From: UBA4416 sp043718985
GTDB lineage: Bacteria > Bacteroidota > Bacteroidia > B-17B0 > Aurantibacillaceae
NCBI GenBank assembly: GCA_043718985.1
Contig: JAYSUQ010000105.1
Coordinates: 1 to 14,333 of the forward strand
Direction: 5' to 3'
Length of the DNA: 14,333 nt
The translations under genes were made by a program, and so were the position numbers. The notes beneath the pieces are model-generated. The model saw only the letters and a list, made by a program, of their open reading frames with translations, was not told the DNA's origin and did not search any database. This document shows positions 7,830 to 14,333 of this stretch, piece by piece. Each line of letters starts with the position of its first letter. Within the stretch, counting starts at the first letter, position 1.

Positions 7830-8456
7830 TTAATGTAGTTTTGTACTAATTAAACTTATAAATTCTTTACGAGTTGTATCGGTTAAAAACTCGCCAGTAA
7901 ATGCCGATGTTGTGGTGGCGCTATTTTGTTTTTGAACGCCACGCATTTGCATGCATAAGTGCGAGCACTCTATAACAACGGCTACTCCTTTAGGGTTTAG
8001 CGTATCCTGTATGCAATCTCTTATTTCGTTAGTTAGGCGCTCTTGTACTTGTAATCTGCGGGCAAAGGCATCAACAACTCGGGGTAATTTACTTAATCCA
8101 ACAATTTGCCCATTTGGTATGTAAGCAATGTGTGCTTTACCAAAAAATGGTAATAAGTGATGCTCACATAAACTATAAACCTCAATATCTTTTACAATTA
8201 CCATTTGGCTGTAATCTTCTTTAAACATAGCCGAGCGTAATATTTCGGCAGGGTTTAAATCGTAACCCTGTGTTAAAAATTGCATTGCTTTTGCAGCACG
8301 TACAGGTGTTTTTATTAGCCCTTCGCGTAATGAGTTTTCGCCAACATCATCTAAAATGTTTTTATACATATCAGATATCGAATCAACTAACTTATCGTTA
8401 TAGTTTTCAATTTTTTTATAACCAATTATTTCGTGTTCAAATTCTTCGTTTAACAT
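7830..8456 (-). CDS. folE: GTP cyclohydrolase I
   Basis: FolE (type I) converts GTP to 7,8-dihydroneopterin triphosphate, the entry step to folate, biopterin and queuosine. The 208-residue protein has the type I zinc site: C97 and H100 in YSLCEHHLLPFFGKAHIAY, and C168 in ECSHLCMQMRGV, with catalytic histidines H99 and H166. GLSKLPRVVDAFARRLQVQE (residues 120-139) and the tail QNSATTTSAFTGEF are also characteristic. The first roughly 20 residues are a variable extension. The gene lies 45 bases downstream of the PTPS/QueD-family gene on the same strand, whose substrate is the FolE product. A candidate minus-7 box TATCTTTA on the minus strand (8482 to 8475) may give folE its own start with a short leader. 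A strong terminator follows. Confidence 0.97.
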   Translation of the reverse strand: MLNEEFEHEIIGYKKIENYNDKLVDSISDMYKNILDDVGENSLREGLIKTPVRAAKAMQFLTQGYDLNPAEILRSAMFKEDYSQMVIVKDIEVYSLCEHHLLPFFGKAHIAYIPNGQIVGLSKLPRVVDAFARRLQVQERLTNEIRDCIQDTLNPKGVAVVIECSHLCMQMRGVQKQNSATTTSAFTGEFLTDTTRKEFISLISTKLH

Positions 8457-8474
8457 AAAAAGATATTTTTTGTG

Positions 8475-8482
8475 TAAAGATA
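8475..8482 (-). promoter_or_regulatory. Candidate minus-7 box of folE
   Basis: TATCTTTA, read on the minus strand, matches TAnnTTTG at all but the last base and would place transcription start about ten bases before the folE ATG, the same arrangement as at mntR. No well-spaced minus-33 box was found: the nearest TTTG is about 24 bases away. This is tentative, and read-through from the upstream gene is equally possible. Confidence 0.3.
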
Positions 8483-8501
8483 GTTTTTTTTGTTTAAATT
8501 T

Positions 8502-8909
8502 TTATCCAAAATATTCAACAAAATTGCTCTCTGTTTCGTATAGTTTAATACAATGTAATGTTGCACCCATTATTTTTATGTTTTCAAATAACGTGTTCCA
8601 AATAAAAATAGCCACATTTTCGGTACTTGGCATTAGTGGTAAATTAGGCACATCTAAATTTAAATTTTTATGATCGAGTATATCGCACACATCTTTTTTA
8701 ATAAGTACGCTCAACTCTTTTAAATTTATTACAAAACCAGTATCGGCATTTATTTCGCCCTTAACGGTTACATATAAATCATAATTATGTCCGTGCCAAT
8801 TTTTATTAGCACATTTTCCAAACACAGCATTGTTTTTTTCATCCGTCCAATTAGGATTAAATAATTTGTGAGCTGCATTAAAATGTTCTTTGCGAGTAAG
8901 GTAAATCAT
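8502..8909 (-). CDS. 6-pyruvoyl-tetrahydropterin synthase / QueD family
   Basis: A 135-residue T-fold enzyme acting on 7,8-dihydroneopterin triphosphate. Zinc ligands are H14, H39 and H41; the catalytic Cys is C33 in GKCANKNWHGHNY; D79-H80 (ILDHKNLNLDVP) and E97 (STENVAIFIW) complete the active site; E125 (LYETESN) should anchor the pterin. The Cys is separated from HGH by five residues, the spacing of true PTPS (tetrahydrobiopterin route), whereas typical QueD (6-carboxy-tetrahydropterin synthase, queuosine route) has three. Much of the sequence, such as DTGFVINLKEL and LDHKNLNLDVP, also reads like animal PTPS. The direct neighbour folE supplies the substrate. Automatic annotation would probably say queD; I leave the symbol blank because the product is ambiguous. 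The gene diverges from mqnB across 32 bases. Confidence 0.9.
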   Translation of the reverse strand: MIYLTRKEHFNAAHKLFNPNWTDEKNNAVFGKCANKNWHGHNYDLYVTVKGEINADTGFVINLKELSVLIKKDVCDILDHKNLNLDVPNLPLMPSTENVAIFIWNTLFENIKIMGATLHCIKLYETESNFVEYFG

Positions 8910-8941
8910 AGTATATTAACGGTAGTAAAAATAGTAATAAA

Positions 8942-9580
8942 ATGAATATTCTCATTGTTTCGGCAACACATTTTGAAATAGAACAATTATTAACGTTTTT
9001 AGAAATTGAAACCACAAACATAGGTTTGCATACCTCAAAAAAACACCCTTTAATTACTGTACTTATAACTGGTATTGGCATGGTTAACACTGCCTTTATG
9101 ATGGGTAAATATATGCAAACGTTTTACGATTTTGTTTTAAACGTTGGTGTTTGTGGGGCTTTTAATAAAACAATTGAGCTAGGGCAAATAGTTAATGTTA
9201 CACAAGATGTTTTAAGTGAGCTTGGTGCCGAAGACGGCGAGGATTTTTTAAGTTACGATAAACTTAATTTAGATGGCCAACATATTTTTAATAATAAAAC
9301 AACAGGTGTAAACACACTAAAAAAAGTTATTGGTATAACCGTTAACACCATACACGGTAACGAATTATCAATTAAAAAAATTATTGAGTTATATAATCCA
9401 GATGTTGAAAGTATGGAAGGTGCAGCTTTTTTTAGTAGTTGTAATCAATTTGATGGTCAGTATATTCAAATCAGAGCTATCTCTAACTATGTTGAAAAAC
9501 GAGACAAAAGCAAATGGCAAATGCCTTTGGCAATTAATAATTTAAATACATTTGTTATTAATTTTATTCAGTTAATTTAA
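8942..9580 (+). CDS. mqnB: Futalosine hydrolase MqnB
   Basis: MqnB cleaves futalosine to dehypoxanthine futalosine and hypoxanthine in the futalosine pathway of menaquinone synthesis. The 212-residue protein belongs to the nucleoside phosphorylase/hydrolase fold: it opens with the strand MNILIVSAT, has LITGIGMVNT (41-50) and LNVGVCGAF (66-74), the signature ESMEGAA (156-162) for ribose binding, and RAISNYVEKRDKSKW (178-192), with a conserved acidic residue at the base-binding site. The last motif and the adjacent mqnD argue for futalosine hydrolase over MTA/SAH nucleosidase. mqnD follows 143 bases downstream on the same strand with a structured element in between. It shares a 32-base divergent gap with the PTPS-family gene. 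Confidence 0.92.
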   Translation: MNILIVSATHFEIEQLLTFLEIETTNIGLHTSKKHPLITVLITGIGMVNTAFMMGKYMQTFYDFVLNVGVCGAFNKTIELGQIVNVTQDVLSELGAEDGEDFLSYDKLNLDGQHIFNNKTTGVNTLKKVIGITVNTIHGNELSIKKIIELYNPDVESMEGAAFFSSCNQFDGQYIQIRAISNYVEKRDKSKWQMPLAINNLNTFVINFIQLI

Positions 9581-9593
9581 TAAAAAAAAGTCT

Positions 9594-9692
9594 TTTGGCA
9601 AACCCTTTGGGCCGGGCTGTCACTTCAACCTTTTTTTTCTTGGCTATATCTTTTTCAAAAAAAAGGGTTTACGTTTGCATCCCTTTTGCATA
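9594..9692. repeat. Structured intergenic element, Bacteroidota repeat-like
   Basis: Between mqnB and mqnD lies a non-coding segment with a GC-rich block (GGGCCGGGCT, 9610-9619) unlike the surrounding AT-rich DNA. It is followed by CACTTCAACC with an eight-base T run, a short loop, then an eight-base A run with GGGTTTACG, and TTTGCATCCCTTTTGC. AACC plus T8 (9627-9638) can pair with A8 plus GGGTT (9657-9669, one G bulged). AAACCCTTT (9600-9608) is also perfectly complementary to AAAGGGTTT (9662-9670). From memory, this order of motifs resembles dispersed intergenic elements in Bacteroidota genomes, with a GGGCCGGGCT block, a T-run/A-run hairpin and a trailing ATCCCT. I cannot check its copy number here. 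Confidence 0.5.
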
Positions 9693-9723
9693 ACCTATAC
9701 TAAAAAAACATAAATTTATACTT

Positions 9724-10554
9724 ATGAATTTAACTATTGGTTTTTCGCCCTGCCCTAACGATTGTTTTATTTTTGATGCCCTTGTTCATAAAAAAATAGA
9801 TACACAAGGCATTAATTTTAATGTAGAAATGCACGATGTTGAAGCCCTAAATAATATGGCTTTTAAACAACAGTTAGATGTTACAAAGTTAAGTTACCAC
9901 GCATTTATTTACTTAACAGCACATTATCAATTATTAAATAGCGGTAGTGCATTAGGTTTTAATTGTGGGCCGTTGCTCATAAAAAATAGCGGTAAAACAA
10001 TTAAAGATATAAACCTTGCCAAAATTGCCATACCAGGTAAGTACACAACAGCAAATTTTTTATTGTCGTTGGCCTATCCAAAAGCTTTAAATAAAACTTC
10101 TGTTTTATTTAGTGATATTGAGCAAGCTGTTTTAACCAACCAAGTTGATGCAGGTTTAATTATACACGAAACCCGATTTACATATAAAGAAAAAGGTTTT
10201 GAAAAAATTATTGACTTAGGTGAATATTGGGAAAATTTAATTAATGCGCCAATACCTTTAGGTGGAATTGTTGTTAAAAAAAATATTACTACAAAATTGC
10301 AACACACAATTAATACGCTAGTTAAACAAAGTGTAGAGTATGCGTTTGCTAACCCACAAAGTTGCATGCCATTTGTTAAAAAACATGCACAAGAAATGAA
10401 TGAGGATGTTATGAAAAAACACATTGACTTGTATGTTAATCAATTTTCTATTGATTTAAGCAATATTGGTAAAAGCGCTATACAATTGCTGTTTAAAAAA
10501 GCATTCGAAATTAATTTAATTTCAAAAATACCCGAACAAATTTTTATGGCTTAA
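9724..10554 (+). CDS. mqnD: 1,4-dihydroxy-6-naphthoate synthase MqnD
   Basis: MqnD converts cyclic dehypoxanthine futalosine to 1,4-dihydroxy-6-naphthoate, a late step of the futalosine menaquinone pathway. The 276-residue protein starts with the family hallmark IGFSPCPNDCFIFDALV (residues 5-21). It continues with KLSYHAF, SGSALGFNCGPLLI, and DAGLIIHETRF, whose His148 corresponds by eye to the proposed catalytic histidine. APIPLGGIVVKK follows, in the second lobe of the periplasmic-binding-protein-like fold. No signal peptide is present, which fits a cytoplasmic enzyme. MqnB lies upstream on the same strand, and the two act in the same pathway on either side of the MqnC step; mqnA and mqnC are not in the window. 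The start at ATG 9724 is the first that preserves the N-terminal motif. Confidence 0.95.
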   Translation: MNLTIGFSPCPNDCFIFDALVHKKIDTQGINFNVEMHDVEALNNMAFKQQLDVTKLSYHAFIYLTAHYQLLNSGSALGFNCGPLLIKNSGKTIKDINLAKIAIPGKYTTANFLLSLAYPKALNKTSVLFSDIEQAVLTNQVDAGLIIHETRFTYKEKGFEKIIDLGEYWENLINAPIPLGGIVVKKNITTKLQHTINTLVKQSVEYAFANPQSCMPFVKKHAQEMNEDVMKKHIDLYVNQFSIDLSNIGKSAIQLLFKKAFEINLISKIPEQIFMA

Positions 10555-10661
10555 TTTTTCCATTCATCAATTAAATTTACATTTTATGTATTTTAACCTA
10601 AGTTTATTATTAAAATAGTTTATTTTTAACATCAACATATCATTAAAAAAACAAAAAACAA

Positions 10662-12674
10662 ATGATTAAAAAAATTGTACTTACAACAAGCGCATTATTT
10701 ATAGCAAGTATTGCTTTTTCTCAAAACATTGGCATCGATTTAACAATAATAGATTCGACAGCAAATCCTAAAAACGATTTTAATAAATTTGCAAATGGCA
10801 AATGGCTAAGTACAAAGCAAATACCTGCGAGTGATGCATCGTGGGGCGCCTTTAACGAAATTAACGAGCGCATAACATTAAATTTAAAATCGTTATTACA
10901 AAATGCGGCTAGCGATACTAAAGCATTACCAAATAGTAATCGCCAAAAATTACGAGATTATTATAGCGTTGCCTTAGATTCGGTTAAAGCCGATAAGCTA
11001 GGAGCTTTGCCAATTAAAAGCGACTTAGCAATAATTGATGCCATTAAAACAAAACAAGATTTAATTAAAACAACTGCTACTTTAAATAAAAAAGGAGTTG
11101 ATGGTATGTTAGGTTTTTATGTTTATTCGGATTTTAAAAGTAGTAACGAAAACACTTGTTATTTAGGGCAAACAGGAATGGGCTTGCCCGACAGAGATTT
11201 TTATTTTGAACCACAATACGAGCCAGTTAAAAAAGAATACCAAGAGCACATTGCGCGTATGTTTGAGTGCTTGGGCATAAAATCAGAAATTGCTAAAGTA
11301 AATTCTGATATTATTATGAAAATTGAAACTGAATTAGCAAAGCCATCTCAAAATGCAACAGCACAGCGCGATATACAAACACAATACAATGCTTTTACTA
11401 AAGCTGAGTTAACTAAATTAACACCAAATATTAGTTGGGATATTTATTTTGCAACAATTGGAATTAAAACTCCCGAAAAAATTGTTTTAAATAATGTGAA
11501 ATTTTATGAAACACTAAACACAACAATTAATACCATTTCAATAGCCGAATGGAAGTTGTTTTTAAAATGGAATTTAATATCTAAATCGGCGCCCTATTTA
11601 TCATCTAATTTTATTAACGAAAGTTTTAAATTTAACGGCACTGTTTTATCGGGTCGCAAAACTATGAAACCTCGTTATAAGCGTGCGCAAGCTGCAACCG
11701 ATGATGCATTGGGCGAAGTATTAGGCCAACAATATGTTGAAAAATATTTTAGTAACGAATCTAAAATAAAAGTTAATGCTATGGTTACAAATTTAGTTGC
11801 TGCTTACCGCGAACGTATTAACTCTCGCGATTGGATGACTGCTGAAACTAAAGCACAAGGGCAACTAAAGCTCGATAAATTAATTCGCAAATTAGGTTTT
11901 CCTGATAAATGGATTGACTATTCAAAATTAATAGTTACAAAAGATTCGTACTGGAAAAATGTTTCAGCCTCAAAAGCTTTTCAATATAAGCGCATGATTA
12001 ACAAAATTGGAATACCTGTAGATAGAATGGAATGGGCAATGACACCGCCAACTATTAATGCCTATTATAATCCAACATCTAACGAAATTGCATTTCCTGC
12101 GGGCATAATGCAAGTTCCATTTTTTGATGTTAAAGCCGATGATGCGTTTAATTACGGTATAATGGGTTCAATTATTGGTCACGAATTAACACACGGTTTT
12201 GATGACCAAGGTGCGCAATTTGATGCTGATGGAAACATGAAAATGTGGTGGACTGATGCTGATTACAAAAACTTTAAAGATAAAACAAAACTCATTATCT
12301 CACAGTTTGATAACTACATTGCTATTGATACTTTACACGTTAATGGCGAGTTAACACAAGGCGAAAATATTGCCGATTTAGGTGGCTTAACAATGGCTTA
12401 TTATGCGTATAAAAAATCATTAAACGGATCAAAATCTATTTTAATGAGTGGTTTTACAGGCGAGCAACGTTTCTTTTTAGCTTGGGCTCAGGGTTGGAAA
12501 ACCCTCATGCGCGATGCTGCTTTAAAACAACAGTTAGCCACTAACCCACACGCGCCTGGTAATTTTAGAGCCTTTGCGCCTTTAAGTAATATGCCCGAGT
12601 TTTACGAAGCCTTTGGTGTTAAAGAAGGTGATGCCATGTTTATTGCAAAAGATAAGCGTGTTACTATTTGGTAA
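10662..12674 (+). CDS. pepO: M13 (neprilysin-like) zinc metallopeptidase
   Basis: An exported endopeptidase of 670 residues that should cleave small peptides. A signal peptide (about 1-20, MIKKIVLTTSALFIASIAFS) has no lipobox Cys, so the protein is probably soluble in the periplasm or secreted. The N-terminal M13 domain covers about 35-430 (FNKFANGKWL, GLPDRDFYF). The catalytic peptidase domain has INAYYNPTSNEIAFPAGI, the zinc motif HELTH (H507-H511), the third ligand and support in ENIADLGGL (E568, D572), and the C-terminal substrate-binding segment ending NPHAPGNFRAF to DKRVTIW. Length and motif order are those of the complete family; no type IX secretion tail is seen. It stands alone as a transcription unit with a terminator downstream. 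The symbol follows bacterial usage; the natural substrate is unknown. Confidence 0.94.
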   Translation: MIKKIVLTTSALFIASIAFSQNIGIDLTIIDSTANPKNDFNKFANGKWLSTKQIPASDASWGAFNEINERITLNLKSLLQNAASDTKALPNSNRQKLRDYYSVALDSVKADKLGALPIKSDLAIIDAIKTKQDLIKTTATLNKKGVDGMLGFYVYSDFKSSNENTCYLGQTGMGLPDRDFYFEPQYEPVKKEYQEHIARMFECLGIKSEIAKVNSDIIMKIETELAKPSQNATAQRDIQTQYNAFTKAELTKLTPNISWDIYFATIGIKTPEKIVLNNVKFYETLNTTINTISIAEWKLFLKWNLISKSAPYLSSNFINESFKFNGTVLSGRKTMKPRYKRAQAATDDALGEVLGQQYVEKYFSNESKIKVNAMVTNLVAAYRERINSRDWMTAETKAQGQLKLDKLIRKLGFPDKWIDYSKLIVTKDSYWKNVSASKAFQYKRMINKIGIPVDRMEWAMTPPTINAYYNPTSNEIAFPAGIMQVPFFDVKADDAFNYGIMGSIIGHELTHGFDDQGAQFDADGNMKMWWTDADYKNFKDKTKLIISQFDNYIAIDTLHVNGELTQGENIADLGGLTMAYYAYKKSLNGSKSILMSGFTGEQRFFLAWAQGWKTLMRDAALKQQLATNPHAPGNFRAFAPLSNMPEFYEAFGVKEGDAMFIAKDKRVTIW

Positions 12675-12705
12675 TTGTTAACTATGGAATATTAAAATCC
12701 TACTT

Positions 12706-12740
12706 AATTTAAAAAAAATGTTTTCGATTTTTTTTAAATT
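12706..12740. repeat. AT-only inverted repeat
   Basis: AATTTAAAAAAAA (12706-12718) and its exact complement (12728-12740) flank a 9-base loop, making a perfect 13-base-pair stem with no G or C. It lies between the pepO stop codon and the true terminator. Without any GC pairs it is unlikely to be a strong terminator alone; it might protect the mRNA 3' end or be a chance product of base composition. Confidence 0.45.
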
Positions 12741-12770
12741 TCATTCATTAGTATTTTATAAAACAACTTA

Positions 12771-12805
12771 AAAGGAAGTGGTCTTGTAACCAACTTCCTT
12801 TTTTA
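12771..12805 (+). terminator. Intrinsic terminator after pepO
   Basis: AAAGGAAGT (12771-12779) pairs with ACTTCCTTT (12793-12801). The stem extends inward through GGT and ACC with one bulged A, and runs into a T tract on the plus strand. It lies about 100 bases after the pepO stop and ahead of rsmI. Confidence 0.8.
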
Positions 12806-12818
12806 TTACTTTAATTTG

Positions 12819-12826
12819 TACTTTTA
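12819..12826 (+). promoter_or_regulatory. Candidate minus-7 box of rsmI
   Basis: TACTTTTA, just after the pepO terminator, fits TAnnTTTG except for the last base and would give a leader of about 35 bases before the rsmI ATG at 12870. A new promoter is expected here because the terminator precedes it. No minus-33 TTTG at the right distance is visible, so this is tentative. Confidence 0.3.
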
Positions 12827-12869
12827 TCATACAACAATTATTAAATAACGATTTTTTTTATTTAAAATA

Positions 12870-13547
12870 ATGACACCTAAACTTTACATAGTACCAACCC
12901 CAATTGGTAATTTAGAAGATATTACATTAAGAGCACTAACTGTGTTAAAATCGGTTGATTTAATTTTAGCCGAAGATACACGAAACACCATTCATTTATT
13001 AAAACATTTTAAAATTGATAAACCTTTAAGATCTTATCATGCACATAACGAACACAATACTGTTGAGCAAATTGTTGAGTTAATAGAATCTAATAAATCA
13101 ATTGCATTAGTATCTGATGCTGGAACCCCTGCCATATCTGACCCTGGTTTTTTATTAGTGCGCGAGTGTATTAAGCACAACATAGCAATAGAAACCTTGC
13201 CAGGTGCAACGGCATTTGTGCCAGCTTTAGTTAATAGCGGTTTGCCTTGCGATACCTTTGTATTTTACGGCTTTTTACCGCAAAAAAAAGGGCGACACAC
13301 AAAACTACTTTCATTAAAAGACGAAACGCGTACAATGATTTTTTACGAATCGCCTTACCGATTAGTTAAATTATTAGAAGAATTTAAAGAATATTTAAGT
13401 GCAGATAGGCAAGTATCTGTATCGCGCGAATTATCAAAACTATTTGAAGAAAATGCTCGTGGTACTGTTGATGAATTAATTACACACTTTACATCAAAAA
13501 CAGTTAAAGGCGAAATTGTAGTGGTATTAGCAGGTAAAGAAAGTTAA
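12870..13547 (+). CDS. rsmI: 16S rRNA 2'-O-methyltransferase RsmI
   Basis: RsmI uses S-adenosylmethionine to methylate the 2'-oxygen of C1402 in 16S rRNA, in the decoding centre. The 225-residue protein has the TP-methylase fold and the family signatures in order: IVPTPIGNLEDITLRAL (residues 7-23), AEDTRNT (34-40), SDAGTPAISDPG (82-93, SAM binding), PGATAFVPALVNSGL (111-125), FYESPYRL (158-165) and VSRELSKLFEE. It is shorter than the E. coli enzyme, lacking the extra C-terminal domain; I recall this short form as common in Bacteroidota. The next 200 bases downstream hold no gene. Confidence 0.96.
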   Translation: MTPKLYIVPTPIGNLEDITLRALTVLKSVDLILAEDTRNTIHLLKHFKIDKPLRSYHAHNEHNTVEQIVELIESNKSIALVSDAGTPAISDPGFLLVRECIKHNIAIETLPGATAFVPALVNSGLPCDTFVFYGFLPQKKGRHTKLLSLKDETRTMIFYESPYRLVKLLEEFKEYLSADRQVSVSRELSKLFEENARGTVDELITHFTSKTVKGEIVVVLAGKES

Positions 13548-13755
13548 AGGTTTGTAACAACGATTATAATTCCTACAAAAACAAATGCAGCGTTGTGCCA
13601 TTATGCAAAATCTAAAACTGCGCTAAATTTAATTTCCAATTAAGTGTTATCACTTGCAAATTTTGTATGTTCCATTAAAAAATTCAACTTAGTGATAGGT
13701 TGGTTTTTTTTGTTTAATCAACCTTAACTAATACAAAGTTTAATTATTAAATTGT
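13548..13755. other. Intergenic stretch without a recognisable gene
   Basis: The stretch between rsmI and the transposase remnant contains no open frame with coding character. A patch around 13587-13626, richer in G and C (GCAGCGTTGTGCC and CTGCGC), stands out from the AT-rich surroundings and may be debris of the inserted element. AGGTTG (13697-13702) and CAACCT (13719-13724) form a short inverted repeat around a T-rich loop, which is not terminator-like because the T run is inside the loop. Confidence 0.4.
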
Positions 13756-14201
13756 CTAATCAAGTTTTGAAAAGTTGTAATTAAAATAACATGTTTTTTT
13801 AATACTTTTTTGTGCAATTTTTTTATTAGCTATAGAAGTTAAAACACTTATTTGACTTAATATTCTAAAAAGTTTTTCGGTAAATTTTCTTTTTAGCCGA
13901 GCCCACATTTTTTCAGCTAGATTCAATTCTGGGCTATAAGGTGGTAAAAACACCAAGGCAATATTTTCCAGAATAATAAGTGATTTTGCTTTATGAAATG
14001 CTCCATTATCCAGTTCTATTATTTTAAATTCATGCGGCTTATGTTTTGAAAATTCATTCAGATAAATTTGAAAGTATTGGCATTGTAACTAGGCATTTTC
14101 ATCAAAAATTGGGTTCCGTTTATAGGCGTAAACGCTCCAAATAAAAATAGTGATTTAAAGACTTGTTGATAAGGACAAATAGGCTTTACGGGTTTCGATA
14201 G
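13756..14201 (-). pseudogene. IS630-family transposase remnant, truncated and frameshifted
   Basis: Translating the minus strand in two frames gives the C-terminal half of an IS630-type DDE transposase. The upstream frame (14201 to about 14065) reads KPVKPICPYQQVFKSLFLFG and AFTPINGTQFLMKMPSYNAN. The downstream frame continues FQIYLNEFSKHKPHEFKIIE, LDNGAFHKAKSL, then FLPPYSPELNLAEKMW, and ends at a TAG at 13756-13758. The second catalytic Asp (LDN, codon 14008-14010) and the catalytic Glu (NLAE, 13912-13914) are present. The N-terminal helix-turn-helix region and the first Asp are missing, with a stop at 14202-14204. The frames join near 14065-14075, where a single-base indel would restore them; the unshifted frames end at TGA 14058-14060 and TAG 14089-14091. 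No terminal inverted repeats or clean target duplication were found. It cannot be active. Confidence 0.85.
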
Positions 14202-14250
14202 TTAATTTTGAACGAATAGATTCGCCTATTCTTTAGTATTATAATTCCAT

Positions 14251-14286
14251 AAAAAAATCCCAACTTAATTAAGTTGAGATTTTTTT
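14251..14286. terminator. Near-symmetrical intrinsic terminator
   Basis: A palindrome runs from an A7 tract through ATCCCAACTT and AATT to AAGTTGAGAT and a T7 tract, with one mismatched pair (C against A). Both strands therefore show a stem followed by T, so it could terminate transcription from either side. It probably ends a gene lying beyond the right edge, or closed off the unit into which the IS630 element inserted. The remaining bases to 14333 are AT-rich with nothing recognisable. Confidence 0.65.
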
Positions 14287-14333
14287 ATGAGATATTGTTA
14301 TTATTTTAATCTTTAATTAGTTTACTGTAATTA

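Noticed and set aside
9594..9692. Reading the mqnB-mqnD element as a riboswitch or CRISPR fragment
   Set aside because: No known riboswitch core was recognised and there are no regularly spaced repeats; a dispersed intergenic repeat fits better.
10074..10424. Minus-strand open frame of 116 codons inside mqnD
   Set aside because: It overlaps the conserved part of mqnD on the opposite strand and shows no family features.
13697..13724. AGGTTG/CAACCT hairpin as a terminator for rsmI or the transposase
   Set aside because: The T run lies in the loop and not after the stem, and the stem is only six pairs.
14213..14231. Short overlapping inverted repeats (CGAATAGATTCG and GAATAG/CTATTC) next to the transposase remnant
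   Set aside because: They are only 5-6 bases per arm and have no matching copy on the left side, so I do not treat them as the terminal repeat of the IS element.

Overview
The window reads as a stretch of an AT-rich chromosome from a member of the Bacteroidota. The evidence is the style of the proteins (DnaG, GatB, a short RsmI, an M13 peptidase with a simple signal peptide), the futalosine-route menaquinone genes, weak or absent Shine-Dalgarno sequences, and at least one promoter of the Bacteroidota type (minus-7 box TAnnTTTG). I cannot name a genus. Eleven intact protein genes and one transposase remnant are supported; I saw no rRNA, tRNA or CRISPR array.

Layout. Positions 1-209 hold no convincing gene. 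The DNA primase gene dnaG (minus, TTG start) diverges from a secreted alpha/beta hydrolase (plus), which is followed by gatB (plus). gatB converges on a minus-strand metal operon: mntR (DtxR-type regulator) overlaps mntH, an Nramp transporter fused to a C-terminal universal-stress (UspA) domain. Upstream of mntR lies a clear DtxR-like operator lying over the minus-33 region of a well-formed promoter. Next come a strong terminator and a minus-strand pterin pair, a 6-pyruvoyl-tetrahydropterin synthase/QueD-family gene and folE. Diverging from these are two menaquinone genes, mqnB (futalosine hydrolase) and mqnD, separated by a structured intergenic repeat-like element. An M13 metallopeptidase, a terminator and rsmI follow. 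The right end holds a truncated, frameshifted IS630-family transposase and a near-symmetrical terminator.

How the genes work together. Three small modules stand out. First, manganese or iron homeostasis: MntR should bind metal and repress mntR-mntH through the operator. Second, pterin chemistry: FolE makes 7,8-dihydroneopterin triphosphate, the substrate of the adjacent PTPS-family enzyme, whose active-site spacing (C-x5-HGH) resembles true pyruvoyl-tetrahydropterin synthases more than typical QueD. Third, menaquinone synthesis by MqnB and MqnD. The remaining genes are mostly housekeeping.

The least ordinary parts are the Nramp-UspA fusion with its readable control region, the PTPS signature beside folE, and the structured element between mqnB and mqnD. 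I found no obvious wholly new defence or mobile system. All family assignments rest on motifs read by eye, without database searches.
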